Below, piece by piece: positions 58,057 to 60,058 of a stretch of 60,058 bases of DNA. The DNA is taken from the NCBI GenBank assembly GCA_014378525.1, contig JACMNL010000121.1, positions 1 through 60,058 of the forward strand. Reading direction: 5' to 3'. The position numbers were made by a program, and so were the translations under genes. The stretch is from Bacteriovorax sp. Lineage in GTDB: Bacteria > Bdellovibrionota > Bacteriovoracia > Bacteriovoracales > Bacteriovoracaceae. How positions within the stretch are numbered: the first letter of the stretch is position 1; each line of letters opens with the position of its first letter. The notes below the pieces were generated by a model that did not search any database, was not told the DNA's origin, and saw only the letters and a program-made list of their open reading frames with translations.

Positions 58057-59718
58057 CTATTGTCTTAAATCTTTTCTTAAAATTTTCCCAACATTCGTTT
58101 TCGGCAATTCAATTCTGAACTCAACGGCCTTCGGAACTTTGTAACTCGTAAGTTCAGTTCTACAAAACGCAATGATCTCTTCCGCAGTCAAACTCTCATC
58201 TTTTTTAACGATGAAAAGCTTCACGGCTTCAGTCGACTTTGCATCAGGAATTCCAATTGCCGCCACTTCAAAAACTTTCGGGTGAGTTGCAACGACATCT
58301 TCGATCTCATTCGGATAAACGTTAAATCCTGAAACAAGAATCATATCTTTTTTACGATCGACGATTTTAATAAAACCTTCATTATTCATGATCCCTATAT
58401 CACCGGATTTAAAAAATCCGTCTGCCGTCATAACTTTCGCAGTCTCATCATCACGATTCCAGTATCCAGGCATAACCTGTGGCCCTTTAATACAAATCTC
58501 ACCTGTTTCACCAACCGGAAGTGTTTTATCATTATCATCTTTTATCACAACATCAGTTGAAGAAATCGGTAGCCCGATAAATCCATTGTATTCTTTTATG
58601 TTCAGCGGATTCACGCAGGCAGCGGGAGAAGTTTCAGTTAAACCGTAAGCTTCAATCAAGGTTTTGCCTGTCACTTTTTTCCATTTCTCAGCAACAGCTT
58701 TCTGCACGGCCATACCACCGCCCACTGAAAGTTTCATGTGAGAAAAATCGACAGTCGCAAACTCTGCATTGTTTAGTAGACCATTGAACAAAGTATTTAC
58801 GCCGGTGATAACTGTGAATTTCCATTTTTTGATTTCTTTAATGAAGCCTTTCATGTCGCGCGGATTTGTGATGAGAACATTGTTCCCTCCTACCGAAGCG
58901 AAGATGAATGAAACAGTTAGAGAAAAAATATGATAAAGCGGAAGTGGAGAAATAATTGTTTCGTTTCCGATGCTGATTGCAGGTGAAAGCCAGGCGCGTG
59001 CCTGACACATATTCGCAATCATATTTCTGTGAGTAAGGATTGCACCTTTCGCTACACCAGTTGTTCCACCTGTGTATTGTAAAAATGCAATGTCGGCAGG
59101 TTTAAGATCCGGCTTCTTAAAAGTTTTTGCATTCCCGCGATGAAGTTCAGTGACAAAATTTTTAGCCCCTGGAATATTCCATTCAGGGACCATCTTCTTA
59201 ACTTTTTTAATAACAAAATTTACGATCACAGATTTTGGAAATCCAAGCATGTCACCGATGTTTGTGGTGATCACATGTTTCACGTCCGTTTTATCAAGGA
59301 CAGATTGCAGGGTCGTACATCCGCTTTCGAAAATTATAATCGCTTTGGCACCCGAATCCTTAAGCTGATGTTGAAGTTCGCGGGCCGTATAAAGTGGGTT
59401 GACGTTTACTGCGACGAATCCACCGCGGAGGATCCCATAAAGAGCTACTGGGTACTGAAGAATGTTGGGCATCATCAGTGCGACGCGGTCGCCCTTTTGA
59501 AGTTTTAACTCATTTTGCAGGTAACTTGCGAACTGCTGTGAGAGCTGATCAACTTCCTGATAAGAAAGGCCTTTTCCCATGCAGTTGTAGGCTTGATTTT
59601 CCGAAAATTTGCTGAAACTTTCTTCTAACAGGTCACCGAGTGAACGGTATTTTTCCATCTGATCTTCGATCGTGGCCGGGATGCCGGTCTGATAACTTTT
59701 TAGCCAAATTTTATCCAT
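58057..59718 (-). CDS. fadD: Long-chain fatty acid-CoA ligase
   Basis: A 553-residue AMP-forming acyl-CoA synthetase. It has the phosphate loop YTGGTTGVAKGA (about 215-226), YGLTETSPA, the SGDIGIMNNEGFIKIVDRKKDM hinge and the catalytic Lys in NVGKILRKDLR at the end. It activates fatty acids in the cytoplasm for degradation or phospholipid synthesis. AGAGGA precedes the ATG. It has its own promoter and converges on the lipoprotein gene. Which chain length it prefers is not visible, so the symbol is by best match. Confidence 0.86.
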   Translation of the reverse strand: MDKIWLKSYQTGIPATIEDQMEKYRSLGDLLEESFSKFSENQAYNCMGKGLSYQEVDQLSQQFASYLQNELKLQKGDRVALMMPNILQYPVALYGILRGGFVAVNVNPLYTARELQHQLKDSGAKAIIIFESGCTTLQSVLDKTDVKHVITTNIGDMLGFPKSVIVNFVIKKVKKMVPEWNIPGAKNFVTELHRGNAKTFKKPDLKPADIAFLQYTGGTTGVAKGAILTHRNMIANMCQARAWLSPAISIGNETIISPLPLYHIFSLTVSFIFASVGGNNVLITNPRDMKGFIKEIKKWKFTVITGVNTLFNGLLNNAEFATVDFSHMKLSVGGGMAVQKAVAEKWKKVTGKTLIEAYGLTETSPAACVNPLNIKEYNGFIGLPISSTDVVIKDDNDKTLPVGETGEICIKGPQVMPGYWNRDDETAKVMTADGFFKSGDIGIMNNEGFIKIVDRKKDMILVSGFNVYPNEIEDVVATHPKVFEVAAIGIPDAKSTEAVKLFIVKKDESLTAEEIIAFCRTELTSYKVPKAVEFRIELPKTNVGKILRKDLRQ

Positions 59719-59747
59719 AAAATCCTCTTAAAAATATGTTCCTCAAA

Positions 59748-59776
59748 ATTCTAATTGAAGAACGTCGATGGCGCAA
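59748..59776 (-). promoter_or_regulatory. Promoter for the acyl-CoA ligase gene
   Basis: On the minus strand TTGCGC (59776-59771), a 17-base spacer and TAGAAT (59753-59748), with a leader of about 22 bases that carries AAGAGGA. Confidence 0.5.
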
Positions 59777-59807
59777 AGTGCTGTGAGCAAAATTATTCAT
59801 TTTTTGT

Positions 59808-59835
59808 TTGCCCGAAATATGAGTTGTGTTATACC
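59808..59835 (+). promoter_or_regulatory. Extended -10 promoter for the RRM protein gene
   Basis: TTGCCC (59808-59813), a 16-base spacer and TATACC (59830-59835) preceded by TGT (extended -10). The leader would be about 60 bases, with TGGAG before the ATG at 59904. Confidence 0.48.
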
Positions 59836-59903
59836 TTTGGTCTAATAGTTACTTTGGTCCTAAGCCTTTACCCGACTTTTGACCCTTTTTTGGAGTTTTT
59901 TTT

Positions 59904-60058
59904 ATGGCCGCTAAATTGTACGTTGGAAATCTTCCTTACACTGCTACTGAAGATGGACTTAAGACACATTTCTCTTCTGCTGGATCAGTTGCATCAGTAA
60001 AGATCATCATGGATCGCGAAACTGGAAGATCAAAAGGTTTTGGATTCGTTGAAATGGA
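59904..60058 (+). CDS. RNA-binding protein with RRM domain (partial, N-terminal part)
   Basis: The visible 51 residues start an RRM: RNP2 is LYVGNL (5-10) and RNP1 is KGFGFVEM at 44-51, where the window ends. Small single-RRM glycine-rich proteins of this kind bind RNA and are often induced by cold in bacteria. The C-terminal part, which would show a Gly-rich tail or not, is outside the window. TGGAG lies eight bases before the ATG. Confidence 0.85.
   Translation, partial: MAAKLYVGNLPYTATEDGLKTHFSSAGSVASVKIIMDRETGRSKGFGFVEM

Noticed and set aside
59140..59508. A 122-codon plus-strand open frame inside the acyl-CoA ligase gene.
   Set aside because: It is antisense to conserved motifs of a certain gene, has no ribosome site and no protein-like composition.
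1..60058. CRISPR arrays, prophage genes, integrase/attachment sites, replication origin.
   Set aside because: No regularly spaced repeats, phage structural genes, tRNA-anchored integrase or DnaA-box cluster was noticed on reading both strands.

Overview
The window reads as a chromosomal segment of a Gram-negative, AT-rich bacterium. Outer-membrane biogenesis genes (lnt, kdsD, mltG), many Sec signal peptides and lipoboxes, and two beta-barrel candidates show the envelope type. The high share of large exported proteins of unknown family, the murA-prmC-prfA-DUF1385-rho order and the promoter types are compatible with Bdellovibrionota, probably the Bacteriovorax/Peredibacter side. That placement is inference; no rRNA or other decisive marker is present. 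I recognise no tRNA, rRNA, CRISPR array, prophage or intact insertion sequence. The only transposase relative is one IS200-like (RAYT) gene that looks domesticated.

Layout. 1-14.1 kb: a minus-strand run of small RNA-modification or redox genes, an ABC-F ATPase, several unknown exported proteins, then hinT-murA-prmC-prfA-DUF1385-rho. 14.4-24.5 kb: ruvX, a 650-residue exported unknown, mltG, a DksA-like protein, a secreted subtilase, lnt and kdsD. 24.6-34.9 kb: a HEAT/coiled-coil/IMPase/yacG/class IV aminotransferase operon, divergent from an IlvC-like gene-panB-coaX operon, then tcdA, a pseudouridine synthase, the RAYT gene, GrpB, a flavoprotein and coaD. 35-40 kb: leuS-metG, a small gene behind a sigma-28-like promoter, and yqeY. 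40-58 kb: an accessory-looking envelope region. It holds a DNase I-like exported protein, a divergent c-type-cytochrome/porin locus, an operon ending in a signal peptidase II-HAMP fusion, and a giant 1452-residue lipoprotein facing another lipoprotein. 58-60 kb: an acyl-CoA ligase and the start of an RRM protein.

The most unusual system is the operon at about 46.2-52.2 kb. It carries a heme-motif exported protein, two lipoprotein-like proteins, a Tat-type exported protein and a signal peptidase II homologue fused to a two-helix/HAMP-like module. The two lipoprotein-like genes share an aberrant [FY]-N-Q-C lipobox. All five other lipoproteins of the window with a clear lipobox have Ser or Gly before the Cys. 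I infer a dedicated lipoprotein-maturation pair. A second idea is that the IlvC-like-panB-coaX operon makes pantoate with an acetohydroxyacid-reductoisomerase homologue in the place of panE.

Expression signals also stand out. At least seven genes have a sigma-70-type -10 hexamer 6-9 bases before the ATG and no Shine-Dalgarno sequence, so they look leaderless. Two of them (20663-21349 and lnt) are divergent and share one -35 region. Sigma-28-like promoters precede the small gene at 39253 and both genes of the giant-lipoprotein pair. Two Shine-Dalgarno sequences are buried in hairpins. Six convergent gene pairs overlap tail to tail by 8-89 bases.
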